From positions 1 to 45,703 of the forward strand of contig JANJXC010000014.1 in assembly GCA_024709225.1 (NCBI GenBank): 45,703 nt of DNA. Reading direction: 5' to 3'. This document shows, piece by piece, positions 1-9,700 of this stretch; within the stretch, counting starts at the first letter, position 1; each line of letters opens with the position of its first letter. The stretch is from Gammaproteobacteria bacterium. GTDB lineage: Bacteria > Pseudomonadota > Gammaproteobacteria > Thiohalomonadales > Thiohalomonadaceae. The position numbers were made by a program, and so were the translations under genes. Below the pieces are notes generated by a model. That model had not been told where the DNA came from. It made no database searches and worked only from the letters and a program-made list of their open reading frames with translations.

Positions 1-478
1 GCCCCATCAGACCATTGGCATCGAGTACCGGCTGGCCGACGAAGACACCGTCCTGGCTGCCCTTGTCGATCAGGATCCGGTGGGTAAACGGATTGGGGTC
101 CAGTCCGATCAGCTCGGCGACTATCACCCTGTCGTCGACCAGCGCCGCGGAATTGAGCAACTCGCGCAGCCGCACATTCTGCTCGGTGAGCGTCGCCAAC
201 TTCTGCAGGCGGCGTTGCAGCAGCAGCGCCTCGGCCTTGAGCTTCTCGTTCTCCGCGACCAGGCTGCTGCTGCTGCTGATCTGCTCGGTGGCGCCCTTCC
301 AGGCACGCACCGGCAGATCGGCCAGCCAGTAGAATGGGGTCAGCACCAGCCCCATCTGGCTACGCACGGGTTTGAGGGAATCGAAACGTGCATCCACCAC
401 CATCAGCGCGACACAGAGCACGGCGAACACCAGCAGGCGCACGCCGAGCGAAGGTCCCTTGGCAAATAGCGGTTTGAT
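1..478 (-). CDS. mreC: Rod shape-determining protein MreC (5' part)
   Basis: Partial: the gene runs off the left edge, giving about 159 N-terminal residues. MreC is a bitopic inner-membrane protein that links the MreB filament to the peptidoglycan elongation machinery (MreD, RodA, PBP2). The translation begins (I/M)KPLFAKGPSLGVRLLVF, has a membrane span at about residues 10-28, then a coiled coil rich in E, K and L (SSLVAENEKLKAEALLLQ), then the start of the periplasmic beta domain (DPNPFTHRILIDKGSQDGVF). It matches E. coli MreC (MKPIFSRGPSLQIRL) from residue 1. No ATG, GTG or TTG occurs in this frame between the stop upstream (inside mreB) and this point. The codon in the expected start position is ATC (478-476), with GAGG about 8 nt upstream. 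It follows mreB by about 100 nt in the same direction. Identity is secure; the start is unusual. Confidence 0.9.
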   Translation of the reverse strand, partial: MKPLFAKGPSLGVRLLVFAVLCVALMVVDARFDSLKPVRSQMGLVLTPFYWLADLPVRAWKGATEQISSSSSLVAENEKLKAEALLLQRRLQKLATLTEQNVRLRELLNSAALVDDRVIVAELIGLDPNPFTHRILIDKGSQDGVFVGQPVLDANGLMG

Positions 479-581
479 CGTGAAGCCCTCGAAACTACCT
501 GCTACAAACTGAACGCGGCGAGCCGAAAGCAGAGTCGGGCTCGGCCTTCGGCTCGCCGCATCGGTTACTGCCGCCTGTGGC

Positions 582-1643
<1,062 letters not shown>

Positions 1644-1804
1644 TTATTATGCGAGCCCGGGGTGGCAACGGGCGGGATTCCTTGAAAAAACCCCGGTACT
1701 CTAGCAACGGCCTAGGGGTTTCGCAATGGGCGGGGCTGTGGGCGGCAGGGTATCTGTGATAAGTTTCGCCTTTTATTTCCGCCGCTAAAAATCAGGAGCA
1801 AGCC

Positions 1805-2092
1805 GTGGCCCTGGAACGCAAAGACGTCGAGAATATTGCCCATCTGGCCCGTCTGGCCATCAGCGAGGCGGACATCCCGGAGTACGCCCGCAACCTGTCC
1901 AACATCCTGGCCCTGGTGGAGCAGATGAGCGCCGTGGACACCGCCGGCGTGCATCCCATGGCCCACCCGCTGGACGCCACCCAGCGCCTGCGCGAGGACG
2001 CGGTCACCGAGACCGACCAGCGCGACCACTTCCAGGCCATCGCCCCCGCCGTGGAGGCGGGGCTGTATCTGGTTCCCAAGGTGATCGAGTAG
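1805..2092 (+). CDS. gatC: Aspartyl/glutamyl-tRNA amidotransferase subunit C
   Basis: Small scaffold subunit of GatCAB, which converts misacylated Asp-tRNA(Asn) and/or Glu-tRNA(Gln) to the correct amide form. 95 aa, typical length. Starts at GTG ([19 protein letters not shown]) with the family signature of an N-terminal helix followed by [11 protein letters not shown] and [18 protein letters not shown]. An AGGAG-like sequence (TCAGGAGCAAGCC) precedes the GTG. First gene of the gatCAB operon, divergent from mreB. A heptad-word hairpin starts at its stop codon. Confidence 0.96.
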   Translation: MALERKDVENIAHLARLAISEADIPEYARNLSNILALVEQMSAVDTAGVHPMAHPLDATQRLREDAVTETDQRDHFQAIAPAVEAGLYLVPKVIE

Positions 2093-2172
2093 CAAGTTAC
2101 AAGTGGCAAGTTTCAAGTAAAGAAGCTTGCCACCCAATCACTTGCAACTTGTAACTTGTAACTTGCCACTGG
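2091..2172. repeat. Heptad-word hairpin, gatC-gatA
   Basis: The left arm (about 2091-2120) is built of CAAGTTA/CAAGTGG/CAAGTTT words. The right arm (about 2140-2170) is built of CACTTGC/AACTTGT/AACTTGT/AACTTGC words, its reverse complement with slipped register. It fills nearly all of the 87 bp between gatC and gatA, so the mRNA would carry a long imperfect hairpin inside the operon. Same family as the elements at about 3636, 8768, 9624, 18292, 19684 and others. Confidence 0.85.
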
Positions 2173-2179
2173 ATTGATC

Positions 2180-3634
2180 ATGCACAACAAGACCCTAGCC
2201 GAACTGTCCGCCGGCCTCACCGCCGGGGCGTTCTCCAGCGTGGAGCTGACCCGCCATTTCCTCGAGCGCATCGCGCGGTTCGACGGCCAGCTCAACAGCT
2301 TCATCACCGTCAGCGTCGAGTCGGCCCTGGCCCAGGCGGCCGCGGCCGATGCCCGCCGCAGCCGCGGCGAGGCCGGTCCGCTTACCGGTATCCCGCTGGC
2401 GCAGAAGGACATCTTCTGCACCAACGGCGTGCGCACCTCCTGTGCCTCGAAGATGCTGGACAGCTTCGTCGCCCCCTATGACGCCACCGTGGTGGCGCAG
2501 TGCAATGCCGCCGGCATGGTGATGCTGGGCAAGACCAATATGGACGAGTTCGCCATGGGCTCATCCAACGAGACCAGCTTCTACGGCCCGGTGAAGAATC
2601 CGTGGGATACCGCCGCCGTGCCCGGCGGCAGTTCGGGCGGCTCCGCCGCCGCGGTGGCCGCGCGGCTGGCCCCGGCCGCCACCGGTACCGACACCGGTGG
2701 CTCCATCCGCCAGCCGGCCGCCCTGTGCGGCATCAGCGGCATCAAGCCCACCTACGGCCGCGTCTCGCGCTACGGCATGATCGCCTTCGCCTCCTCGCTG
2801 GACCAGGCCGGGCCGATGGCGCGCACGGCGGAGGACTGCGCCCTGCTGCTCGGCGCCATGGCCGGCTTCGACCCGCGCGACTCCACCTCGGTGGAGCGTT
2901 CGGTGCCGGACTACCGTGCCGCCCTCGGCCAGGATCTGAAGGGCCTGAAGATCGGTCTGCCGCAGGAATACTTCGGCGCCGGCCTCGACCCGGCGGTGGG
3001 TGCGGCGGTGGACGCCGCCATTGACGAATACCGGAGGCTCGGCGCCGAGGTGGTGGAAATCTCCCTGCCCAACACCGGCCTGGCGGTACCCACCTATTAT
3101 GTCGTCGCGCCGGCGGAGTGTTCCTCCAACCTGTCGCGCATGGACGGCGTACGCTTCGGCTACCGCTGCGAGAATCCCAAGGACCTGGAAGATCTGTACA
3201 AGCGCTCGCGCGGCGAGGGCTTCGGTGCCGAGGTGAAGCGCCGCATCATGATCGGCACCTACGCCCTGTCCGCCGGCTATTACGACGCCTATTACCTCAA
3301 GGCGCAGCAGATGCGTCAGCTCATTTCCGACGACTTCAAGCGCGCGTTTGAACAGGTCGACGTGATCATGGGGCCGACCTCGCCCACGGTGGCCTTCAAC
3401 ATCGGCGAGAAGACCGCCGACCCGGTGGCCATGTACCTGGCCGATGTCTACACCATCGCCGCCAACCTGGCCGGCCTGCCCGGCATGTCGATCCCCGCCG
3501 GCTTCGTCGGCAACCGCCCGGTCGGCCTGCAGCTCATCGGCAATTACTTCGATGAGGCGCGGCTGTTGAATGTGGCGCATCAGTATCAACAGGTTACCGA
3601 CTGGCATCAGCGGATGCCGCAGGGCTTCGAATAA
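2180..3634 (+). CDS. gatA: Aspartyl/glutamyl-tRNA amidotransferase subunit A
   Basis: Glutaminase/amidase subunit of GatCAB; releases ammonia from glutamine for tRNA transamidation. 484 aa from the ATG at 2180 ([13 protein letters not shown]); an in-frame TTG at 2174 is possible but less likely. The amidase-signature catalytic elements are visible: Lys in [12 protein letters not shown] (about residue 77), the Gly/Ser-rich [14 protein letters not shown] (about 150), and the nucleophile Ser in [15 protein letters not shown] (about 175). Second gene of gatCAB, with heptad-word hairpins on both sides. Confidence 0.98.
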   Translation: MHNKTLAELSAGLTAGAFSSVELTRHFLERIARFDGQLNSFITVSVESALAQAAAADARRSRGEAGPLTGIPLAQKDIFCTNGVRTSCASKMLDSFVAPYDATVVAQCNAAGMVMLGKTNMDEFAMGSSNETSFYGPVKNPWDTAAVPGGSSGGSAAAVAARLAPAATGTDTGGSIRQPAALCGISGIKPTYGRVSRYGMIAFASSLDQAGPMARTAEDCALLLGAMAGFDPRDSTSVERSVPDYRAALGQDLKGLKIGLPQEYFGAGLDPAVGAAVDAAIDEYRRLGAEVVEISLPNTGLAVPTYYVVAPAECSSNLSRMDGVRFGYRCENPKDLEDLYKRSRGEGFGAEVKRRIMIGTYALSAGYYDAYYLKAQQMRQLISDDFKRAFEQVDVIMGPTSPTVAFNIGEKTADPVAMYLADVYTIAANLAGLPGMSIPAGFVGNRPVGLQLIGNYFDEARLLNVAHQYQQVTDWHQRMPQGFE

Positions 3635-3635
3635 C

Positions 3636-3714
3636 GAAGTTGCAGGTGACAAGTGGCAAGTTGCAAGAAAAACAACTTGTCCCCTTGTTACTTGCGACTT
3701 GCAACTTGGGACTG
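3636..3714. repeat. Heptad-word hairpin, gatA-gatB
   Basis: The left arm (about 3636-3667) reads AAGTTGCAGGTGACAAGTGG and continues with CAAGTTG words. The right arm (about 3672-3714) is made of CAACTTG, TTACTTG, CGACTTG, CAACTTG and GGACTG words. The arms are mutually complementary with slippage. It occupies the full 85-bp gatA-gatB gap and ends a few bases before the gatB ATG, so it could mask or space the gatB ribosome-binding site. Confidence 0.85.
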
Positions 3715-3719
3715 AAGTT

Positions 3720-5156
3720 ATGGAATGGGAAACGGTAATCGGGCTGGAGATCCATGCCCAGCTTGCCACCAAGAGCAAGATCTTTTCCGGCGCCTCCACC
3801 GCCTTTGGCGCGGCGCCCAACACCCAGGCCTGTGCGGTGGATTTGGGCCTGCCCGGCGTGCTGCCGGTGCTGAACCGCGAGGTGGTGCGCATGGCGACCA
3901 AGTTTGGTCTTGCCATCAACGCCACGGTGGCCGAGCGCTCGGTGTTTGCGCGCAAGAACTACTTCTACCCCGACCTGCCCAAGGGCTATCAGATCTCCCA
4001 GTACGAACTGCCGATCGTGGCCCACGGCCACATCGATATCGAGTTGGAAGATGGCACGACGAAACGCATCGGCGTCACCCGCGCCCATCTGGAAGAGGAT
4101 GCCGGCAAGTCGCTGCACGAGGACTTCCACGGTATGACCGGCATCGACCTGAACCGCGCCGGTACGCCGCTGTTGGAGATCGTCTCCGAGCCGGACATGC
4201 GTTCGGCCCAGGAGGCGGTGGCCTACATGAAACGCATCCACGAGCTGGTGCGCTACATCGAGATCTGCGACGGCAACATGCAGGAAGGCTCCTTCCGCTG
4301 CGACGCCAACGTGTCGGTACGGCCCAAGGGGCAGAAGGAATTCGGCACCCGCGCCGAGTTGAAGAACATCAACTCCTTCCGCTTCGTCGAGAAGGCCATC
4401 GACTATGAGGTCGAGCGCCAGATCGCACTGATCGAATCCGGCGGCAAGGTGGTGCAGGAGACGCGTCTGTACGATCCGGATCGCGACGAGACCCGCTCCA
4501 TGCGCGCCAAGGAAGAGGCCAACGACTACCGCTACTTCCCCGATCCGGACCTGCTGCCGGTGGTGATCGAGCCGTCCTTCATCGAGGCGGTGCGCGCCAC
4601 CCTGCCGGAGCTGCCTGAGGCACGGCGCCGGCGCTTTGTCAGCGAGTATGGCTTGTCGAACTATGATGCCGATTTCCTCACCGCCAGCCGCCCGTTGGCC
4701 GATTACTACGAAGACGTGGTGAAGAGTGTCGGCGCCGAGGCCAAGCTGTGCGCCAACTGGGTGATGGGCGACCTGTCGGCCAATCTCAATCGCGACGGCA
4801 AGGAGATCACCGACTCGCCGGTATCGACCGAACAACTGGCCGGCATGATCCGGCGCATCCTCGACAACACCATCTCCGGCAAGATCGCCAAGGAGGTGTT
4901 CGAGGCGATGTGGAATGGCGAGGGCGATGCCGATGCGGTGATCGACAAGAAGGGCCTCAGGCAGATCACCGACAGCGGCGCCATCGAGAAGATCATCGAC
5001 GACATCCTGGCCGCCAATCCGGACAACGTCGCTGCCTATCGTTCCGGCAAGGACAAGCTGTTCGGCTTCTTCGTCGGCCAGGCGATGAAGGCGACCCAGG
5101 GCAAGGCCAATCCGCAGCAGCTCAACGACCTGCTGAAGAAGAAGCTGTCCGGCTGA
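3720..5156 (+). CDS. gatB: Aspartyl/glutamyl-tRNA amidotransferase subunit B
   Basis: tRNA-binding and kinase/transamidase subunit of GatCAB. 478 aa from the ATG at 3720 ([20 protein letters not shown]), the canonical GatB N-terminus; the open frame extends further upstream only through the repeat. Motifs include GLEIHAQL, the [15 protein letters not shown] segment (about residue 80) and [14 protein letters not shown]-type sequence ([14 protein letters not shown], about 210). The C-terminal YqeY-like tail domain ends [18 protein letters not shown]. Last gene of the operon, followed by an intrinsic terminator. Confidence 0.98.
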   Translation: MEWETVIGLEIHAQLATKSKIFSGASTAFGAAPNTQACAVDLGLPGVLPVLNREVVRMATKFGLAINATVAERSVFARKNYFYPDLPKGYQISQYELPIVAHGHIDIELEDGTTKRIGVTRAHLEEDAGKSLHEDFHGMTGIDLNRAGTPLLEIVSEPDMRSAQEAVAYMKRIHELVRYIEICDGNMQEGSFRCDANVSVRPKGQKEFGTRAELKNINSFRFVEKAIDYEVERQIALIESGGKVVQETRLYDPDRDETRSMRAKEEANDYRYFPDPDLLPVVIEPSFIEAVRATLPELPEARRRRFVSEYGLSNYDADFLTASRPLADYYEDVVKSVGAEAKLCANWVMGDLSANLNRDGKEITDSPVSTEQLAGMIRRILDNTISGKIAKEVFEAMWNGEGDADAVIDKKGLRQITDSGAIEKIIDDILAANPDNVAAYRSGKDKLFGFFVGQAMKATQGKANPQQLNDLLKKKLSG

Positions 5157-5183
5157 GTCGCAGGCCGTGGCGTGGCGCTGTAA

Positions 5184-5213
5184 AACGGGAGCCGGTCGGC
5201 TCCCGTTCTGTTT
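5184..5213 (+). terminator. Intrinsic terminator of gatCAB
   Basis: Perfect inverted repeat AACGGGAGCC-GGTC-GGCTCCCGTT (5184-5207) followed by the T-rich CTGTTTG, 27 bp after the gatB stop. Stem and position fit a Rho-independent terminator. Confidence 0.85.
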
Positions 5214-5282
5214 GTGGCCGCGCTCTTGTTATCGCTCATCTCGTCAGGCATATACTTGGCAAAGTCATGCGGAGGGCGGGGC

Positions 5283-6980
5283 GTGGGGGATGCCACCAAG
5301 GACAGGCAGCAGGCCAGGGCGCTAACGCGGCGCGTCTGGCGTTATGGCCTGGTGGTGGTCCTGGCCTGGAGCCTGCTGGTGTGGGGCTCGGCGCACTGGA
5401 CCTTGCGCGAGCACAACGAACATATCCATGGTCTGGCCAAGGTATGGGCCGAGACCGCCTTCGAAAAGGATATCCAGTACCGCCTGTGGAGCGCCCGGCA
5501 TGGCGGCGTCTACGTGCCGATCACCGCGGATACTCCGCCCAATCCCTATCTCGAGGATATCCCGGAGCGCGATATCGTCACGCCATCGGGCCGTCACCTC
5601 ACCCTGATGAATCCCGCCTATATGACGCGCCAGGTGCTGGAGCTGGGGCGTGAGCGCAATACCGTCCTGGGCCATATCACCAGCCTCAGGCCGTTGCGCC
5701 CGGAGAACCGGGCGGATGCCTGGGAGACCGTGGCCTTGCAGGCGTTCGAGCGTGGCGCCAAGGAGTACGGTGAAATCACCCTGCTCGACGGGCAGCGCTA
5801 CTTCCGCTTCATGCGTCCGCTGTATGTCGACGCCGCCTGTCTGAAGTGTCACGCCAAGCAGGGCTATCGTGAGGGGGAGGTGCGCGGCGGACTCAGTGTG
5901 GCTGTACCCGTGCACCGGTTGCTGGATGAGACGACAGACTTCATCGAACTGGTGCTGACCCACCTGGTCATGTGGGGGCTGGTGGTGGCCGGCATTGTGG
6001 TGGCCACCGCCGGATTGGCGCGTCAGGCACAACATCTGCTGGCCGGTAACGCGGCCCTCGCGCGTGAGGTGATGACGCGGCGTGAGGCCGAGGTGCGGCT
6101 GCGCGACGAGCATCAGCGCCAGCTGACAATGGAACATCAGTTGCAGCAGGCCCAGGAGCAGCTGCTGCAATCAGAGAAGATGGCGGCCATAGGCCAGCTG
6201 GCGGCGGGAGTGGCGCATGAAATCAACAATCCCACCGGCTATGTGCTGTCGAATCTCGGGACCCTGCAAAAGTACCTGGAAGATGTGATGCAGGTGCTGG
6301 CGGCCTATGAGGCGTGCGCTGCGTCCCTGGCGCAGGATACCGAGCATGGCCGGAAGATTGCCGCACTCAGGCAGGCGCTGGATCTGGATTACATCAAGGG
6401 CGATGTACTGGAACTGCTGCGCGAATCGCGCGAGGGCATGAACCGGGTGCGCAAGATCGTGCAGGATTTGAAGGAGTTCTCACATACCGACAGCGGCGAG
6501 TGGCAATGGGCGGATTTGCATGCCTGTATGGAGAGCACGTTGAACGTGGTATGGAACGAACTGAAATATCGTACCGAGGTGGTAAAGGAGTATGGCGTGG
6601 TACCGCTGGTATATTGCATCCCCTCGCAGATCAATCAGGTGATCATGAATCTGCTCACCAATGCGGCCCAGGCCATACCGGAGCACGGCACCATCACCCT
6701 GCGTACCGGGCAGGCGGGGGACGAGGCCTGGTTCGAGATCAGCGATACCGGTGTGGGCATTCCGCCGGAACACCTGCATCGGGTGTTCGAGCCGTTCTTT
6801 ACCACCAAGCCGGTGGGCAAGGGCACTGGCCTGGGCCTGTCGCTGTCATTCGGCATCGTACACAAGCACGCCGGCCGCATCGAGGTGGACAGTGTGATGG
6901 GCCGCGGCACCACATTCCGGGTATGGTTGCCGATCAACGGCGGCGGCGAGGCTCCGCGGCAGGAGCCGCCTTCGGTATAA
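5283..6980 (+). CDS. Membrane sensor histidine kinase with CxxCH (DUF3365/Tll0287-like) sensor
   Basis: 565 aa from the GTG at 5283, chosen because GGAGG lies 8 nt upstream; the frame is open further 5'. Layout: TM1 at about 22-40, a periplasmic domain ending in AACLKCHAKQGYREGEVRGG (C186, C189, H190: a c-type heme attachment motif in a DUF3365-like context), TM2 at about 225-245, a coiled linker, then the kinase. H-box GVAHEINNPTGY (H312), N-box NQVIMNLLTNAAQAI, G1 ISDTGVGIP, G2 GKGTGLGLSLSFGIV. All catalytic elements are intact. The HEINNP form belongs to HisKA/NtrB-like kinases. No response regulator is adjacent, so it is an orphan here. Redox or small-gas sensing through heme is inferred, not shown. 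Confidence 0.9.
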   Translation: MGDATKDRQQARALTRRVWRYGLVVVLAWSLLVWGSAHWTLREHNEHIHGLAKVWAETAFEKDIQYRLWSARHGGVYVPITADTPPNPYLEDIPERDIVTPSGRHLTLMNPAYMTRQVLELGRERNTVLGHITSLRPLRPENRADAWETVALQAFERGAKEYGEITLLDGQRYFRFMRPLYVDAACLKCHAKQGYREGEVRGGLSVAVPVHRLLDETTDFIELVLTHLVMWGLVVAGIVVATAGLARQAQHLLAGNAALAREVMTRREAEVRLRDEHQRQLTMEHQLQQAQEQLLQSEKMAAIGQLAAGVAHEINNPTGYVLSNLGTLQKYLEDVMQVLAAYEACAASLAQDTEHGRKIAALRQALDLDYIKGDVLELLRESREGMNRVRKIVQDLKEFSHTDSGEWQWADLHACMESTLNVVWNELKYRTEVVKEYGVVPLVYCIPSQINQVIMNLLTNAAQAIPEHGTITLRTGQAGDEAWFEISDTGVGIPPEHLHRVFEPFFTTKPVGKGTGLGLSLSFGIVHKHAGRIEVDSVMGRGTTFRVWLPINGGGEAPRQEPPSV

Positions 6981-7011
6981 TTGCTCCCCGCTCAATCTTG
7001 CCGCCGATGCC

Positions 7012-7875
7012 ATGAACGATATTCTGCAACGCTTCCTGTTTGACAACACGCCGATACGCGGCGAACTGGTGCATCTCGATGCCGCCTGGCAGGAGGTGCT
7101 GTCGCGGCATGACTACCCGCCGGTGGTGCGCGCACGGCTGGGCGAGATGATGGCCTCCTGTCTGCTGTTGTCGGCCACGCTCAAGTTCAGGGGAGCGGTC
7201 ACCATGCAGGTGCAGGGCGACGGCCCCATCAGCCTGCTGGTGGTGGAGGCGACGGCACGACGTACCGTGCGCGGCATGGCGCAGTGGCAGGGCGAGGTGG
7301 CGGCCGGCGAGTTGCATGCACAGTTCGGTGCCGGGCGGCTGACGATCACCATCGACCCCGGCACCGGCGGTGAGCGTTATCAGGGGGTGGTGGCCCTGGA
7401 GGGGCGCAGTCTGGCCGATGCCATCGATATTTATCTGGAGCGCTCCGAGCAGTTGCCGACGCGCATGTGGCTGGCTGCAGATGGCCGTTGTGCTGCCGGT
7501 ATGTTGCTGCAGAAGCTGCCGGGCACGGAGCATGATGATGATGCCTGGGGGCGGATGCAGGCCTTGGGCGCAACCCTGGCGCCGGACGAGCTGCTGACGT
7601 TGCCGGCACAGCAGATCATCCATCGCCTGTTTCACGAAGAGGACGTGCGCCTGTTCGAGGCCGAGCCGGTGAGCTTTCACTGTTCCTGTTCGCGCGAGCG
7701 GGTGGCCGGCATGTTGCACAACCTGGGACAGGATGAGGTGATGGATATCCTGCACCACGAAGGGGCGATCGAGGTGACCTGTGAATTCTGTAACCGGCAG
7801 TACCGGTTTGATGCCATGGATGCGGCGCAGCTGTTTGCTGCGTCAATACCGGACGCGGGCTCGACGCGCCACTAG
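7012..7875 (+). CDS. hslO: Redox-regulated chaperone Hsp33
   Basis: Cytosolic holdase activated by oxidation: zinc is released from four cysteines on oxidative unfolding. 287 aa, family-typical. Begins MNDILQRFLFDNTPIRGELV. The C-terminal zinc site is complete: CSC in SFHCSCSRERVAG (about residue 225) and CxxC in VTCEFCNRQYRFD (about 258). It lies 31 bp after the kinase in the same direction and may be co-transcribed with it; the shared redox theme is suggestive only. Confidence 0.98.
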   Translation: MNDILQRFLFDNTPIRGELVHLDAAWQEVLSRHDYPPVVRARLGEMMASCLLLSATLKFRGAVTMQVQGDGPISLLVVEATARRTVRGMAQWQGEVAAGELHAQFGAGRLTITIDPGTGGERYQGVVALEGRSLADAIDIYLERSEQLPTRMWLAADGRCAAGMLLQKLPGTEHDDDAWGRMQALGATLAPDELLTLPAQQIIHRLFHEEDVRLFEAEPVSFHCSCSRERVAGMLHNLGQDEVMDILHHEGAIEVTCEFCNRQYRFDAMDAAQLFAASIPDAGSTRH

Positions 7876-8011
7876 GGCTACGGAAGACTTCATCACCAAG
7901 GCGCCGCGGCTGCGCAGGAACTGTGGTGCCCTTGGTCACCGCGCCGCGGAGCCGGGCGGTGAACAGGCCTGATGGCCTCGCGGCGTTGTGTCTCGGCGAT
8001 GTTCTTTTCGC

Positions 8012-8242
8012 TCAGCGGCACTGCAGCAGCGCACGCAGCTCATCCAGCAGCCTCTCCTTGCGCTCCAGTTCATCGACCAGCTTTTCCACCATCAGCGGGC
8101 CGCTGGCATAGGAGCGTGCGAAGCCTAGCTTGAATCCCAGTTTGGTGATGTCGCGCGCCAGAAATTCCAGTTCCTCGTCATCCAGCGGACCGCTCTTGCC
8201 GTCCAGAATCTTGCGCGCCTCTTTGATGAGTTTCTCGCTCAT
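8012..8242 (-). CDS. Small conserved-looking protein, unknown function
   Basis: 76 aa, not recognised. Begins MSEKLIKEARKILDGKSG, continues with an acidic DDEELEFLARDITKL helix, and ends in a charged amphipathic helix (VEKLVDELERKERLLDELRALL) likely to form a coiled coil. No signal peptide or TM segment. Reading frame, composition and an AAGGGGAGTGTC ribosome-binding site before the ATG support a real gene. It converges on hslO; the 136-bp gap between them (7876-8011) is GC-rich with no clear element. Confidence 0.7.
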   Translation of the reverse strand: MSEKLIKEARKILDGKSGPLDDEELEFLARDITKLGFKLGFARSYASGPLMVEKLVDELERKERLLDELRALLQCR

Positions 8243-8351
8243 GACACTCCCCTTTCGTTTCCAAGGTTGTTGAGAACGACAGCTGCCTGTCCTTGCAAAG
8301 CATAGGCGCGGGTGCGGGAGTGTGCGAGGTGCCGGTACTGCCGGCGGCGGT

Positions 8352-8759
8352 TCAGTCGGTGATCATCTCCAGCTCGACCGGTTCCACGCGCTGGCCGTGC
8401 AGGCGGTAGCCCTGCATTTCCAGTACGCCCTTGGTATTGAGCGAGACGATGAGATACAGCGCCTCCGGATAGGCGGCCTGTGCCAGGTCCAGCGCCGAAG
8501 GCGTGGCGGGGGCATGAGGGTGGGAGTGATAGATGGCAAACAGCGCTTCGCCGCTCTCGCGCATGCGGCGCATGGCCTCGATCTGCTGCTGCGGGTCCAT
8601 GGCGAACAGATGGTCGCGTTCGCCAGCAACGTTCTTCACCGGATAGACGCGCGCGCTGCCGGCGCGGGTGCCGATGAGGCCGCACACCTCCTGCTCGGGG
8701 GCCTGCAGCGCATGGCTCAGGATCTGGTTGATGACAGTGCGTTCGATGTGAATGGTCAT
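8352..8759 (-). CDS. JAMM/Mov34 (M67-type) metallopeptidase
   Basis: 135 aa from the ATG at 8759 (MTIHIERTVINQIL). It carries a complete JAMM zinc-peptidase motif: E24 in QEVCGLIG, then H78-S-H80 with seven residues to S88 and D91 (HSHPHAPATPSALD). Bacterial single-domain JAMM proteins of this size (Mec+/QbsD type) cleave amino acids or peptides from the C-terminus of ubiquitin-like sulfur carriers. It lies directly downstream of a MoeB/ThiF-type E1 gene in the same direction, which supports a role in sulfur-carrier processing. No carrier (ThiS/MoaD-like) is in the window, so the substrate is unknown. Confidence 0.9.
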   Translation of the reverse strand: MTIHIERTVINQILSHALQAPEQEVCGLIGTRAGSARVYPVKNVAGERDHLFAMDPQQQIEAMRRMRESGEALFAIYHSHPHAPATPSALDLAQAAYPEALYLIVSLNTKGVLEMQGYRLHGQRVEPVELEMITD

Positions 8760-8767
8760 TAGATTCA

Positions 8768-8868
8768 GATGCAAGATACAAGTGAAAAGATACTAGTTGA
8801 CGCATATTGCTGCGTAATTGCGCTAGACACAAGGTGCAACCTTTTCTCTTGTATCTTTCCTCTTTATT
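8768..8868. repeat. Heptad-word hairpin, moeB-JAMM gene
   Basis: The left arm (about 8768-8792) carries GCAAGATACAAGTGAAAAGA and the right arm (about 8841-8868) CTTTTCTCTTGTATCTTTCC; they are inverted, register-slipped copies of a GATACAA/TTGTATC word. The centre (8799-8823) holds a second small palindrome-like stretch, GACGCATATTGCTGCGTAAT. It spans the gap between the moeB stop and the JAMM gene start. Confidence 0.75.
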
Positions 8869-9616
8869 CTGCGGCAACGCCGCATGTGGGGCAGTGCGGG
8901 TCCTTGCGCAGTTTCAGCGTGCGCCACTCCATGCCCAGCGCATCGAGCAGCAGCAGGCGGCCGCCCAGGGTGGCGCCGATGCCGAGCAGCACCTTGAGGG
9001 TTTCCGTCGCCTGCACCGTGCCGATGATGCCGACCACCGGGGCCAGCACGCCGGTCAGGGCGCAGGTGTCGCCTTCGCCGCCGTCGTCGCGATAGAGGCA
9101 GCGGTAGCAGGGGGCGTCGGGCAGCTCATTGTGAAATACGGTGACCTGCCCTTCCAGGCGGATGGCAGCGCCGGACACCAGCGGCGTGCGCTGGCGCACG
9201 CAGGCGGCGTTCAGTTCGAAGCGGGTGTCGAAGTTGTCGCTGGCGTCCACCACCACGTCGGCGAGGCGCACCTGCTCGTCCAGTGCCGCGCCGGTCAACT
9301 GGCCGTTGATGGCGATGACGTCGATGTGCGGGTTGAGCTCCAGCAGGTGATCGCGCGCCGACTCCACCTTGGGGCGGCCCACGTCGGCGGTGCGGTGCAC
9401 CACCTGGCGCTGCAGATTGGACAGCTCCACCGTGTCGTAGTCCACCAGCACCAGGGTGCCGACGCCGGCGGCGGCGAGGTAGATGGCGATGGGGGAGCCG
9501 AGGCCGCCCATGCCGATGACCAGCACGCGCGCGGCCAGCAGCTTGCGCTGGCCGGCGGCGTCCACCTGCGGCAGGGTGATGTGGCGGCTGTAGCGCTGGA
9601 GTTGGTCGTCGTTCAT
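8864..9616 (-). CDS. moeB: MoeB/ThiF/HesA-family adenylyltransferase (E1-like)
   Basis: Adenylates the C-terminal glycine of a ubiquitin-like sulfur carrier (MoaD in molybdopterin synthesis, or ThiS-like). 250 aa from the ATG at 9616 (MNDDQLQRYSRHITLPQVD; a GTG lies one codon upstream). ATP-binding glycine motif VIGMGGLGSP (about residue 35), Asp in VVDASDNFDTRF (about 128), the TCALTGVLAPVVG crossover loop, and two zinc CxxC pairs, CYRC (about 178) and CPTC near the C-terminus. hemA-prfA-prmC-moeB is a conserved order in Pseudomonas and relatives; here an HMA-like gene sits between prmC and moeB and a JAMM gene follows. Confidence 0.93.
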   Translation of the reverse strand: MNDDQLQRYSRHITLPQVDAAGQRKLLAARVLVIGMGGLGSPIAIYLAAAGVGTLVLVDYDTVELSNLQRQVVHRTADVGRPKVESARDHLLELNPHIDVIAINGQLTGAALDEQVRLADVVVDASDNFDTRFELNAACVRQRTPLVSGAAIRLEGQVTVFHNELPDAPCYRCLYRDDGGEGDTCALTGVLAPVVGIIGTVQATETLKVLLGIGATLGGRLLLLDALGMEWRTLKLRKDPHCPTCGVAAE

Positions 9617-9623
9617 CACGGGG

Positions 9624-9700
9624 AAGTTACAAGTTGCAAGTTACAAGTGGCAAGAGAAAATCCTTTTCTTGCAACTTGGGACTTGTCACTTGGGACTTTA
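9624..9700. repeat. Heptad-word hairpin upstream of moeB
   Basis: The left arm (9624-9656) consists of AAGTTAC/AAGTTGC/AAGTTAC/AAGTGGC words. The right arm (about 9667-9699) consists of TTGCAAC/TTGGGAC/TTGTCAC/TTGGGAC words. The arms are complementary in the same heptad register. It fills the gap between moeB and the HMA-like gene and touches the latter's stop codon. Confidence 0.85.

Noticed and set aside
7876-8011. Hairpin terminator between hslO and the small unknown gene
   Set aside because: Only short, imperfect arms (ACCAAGG/CCTTGGT) could be found, with no U-tract.
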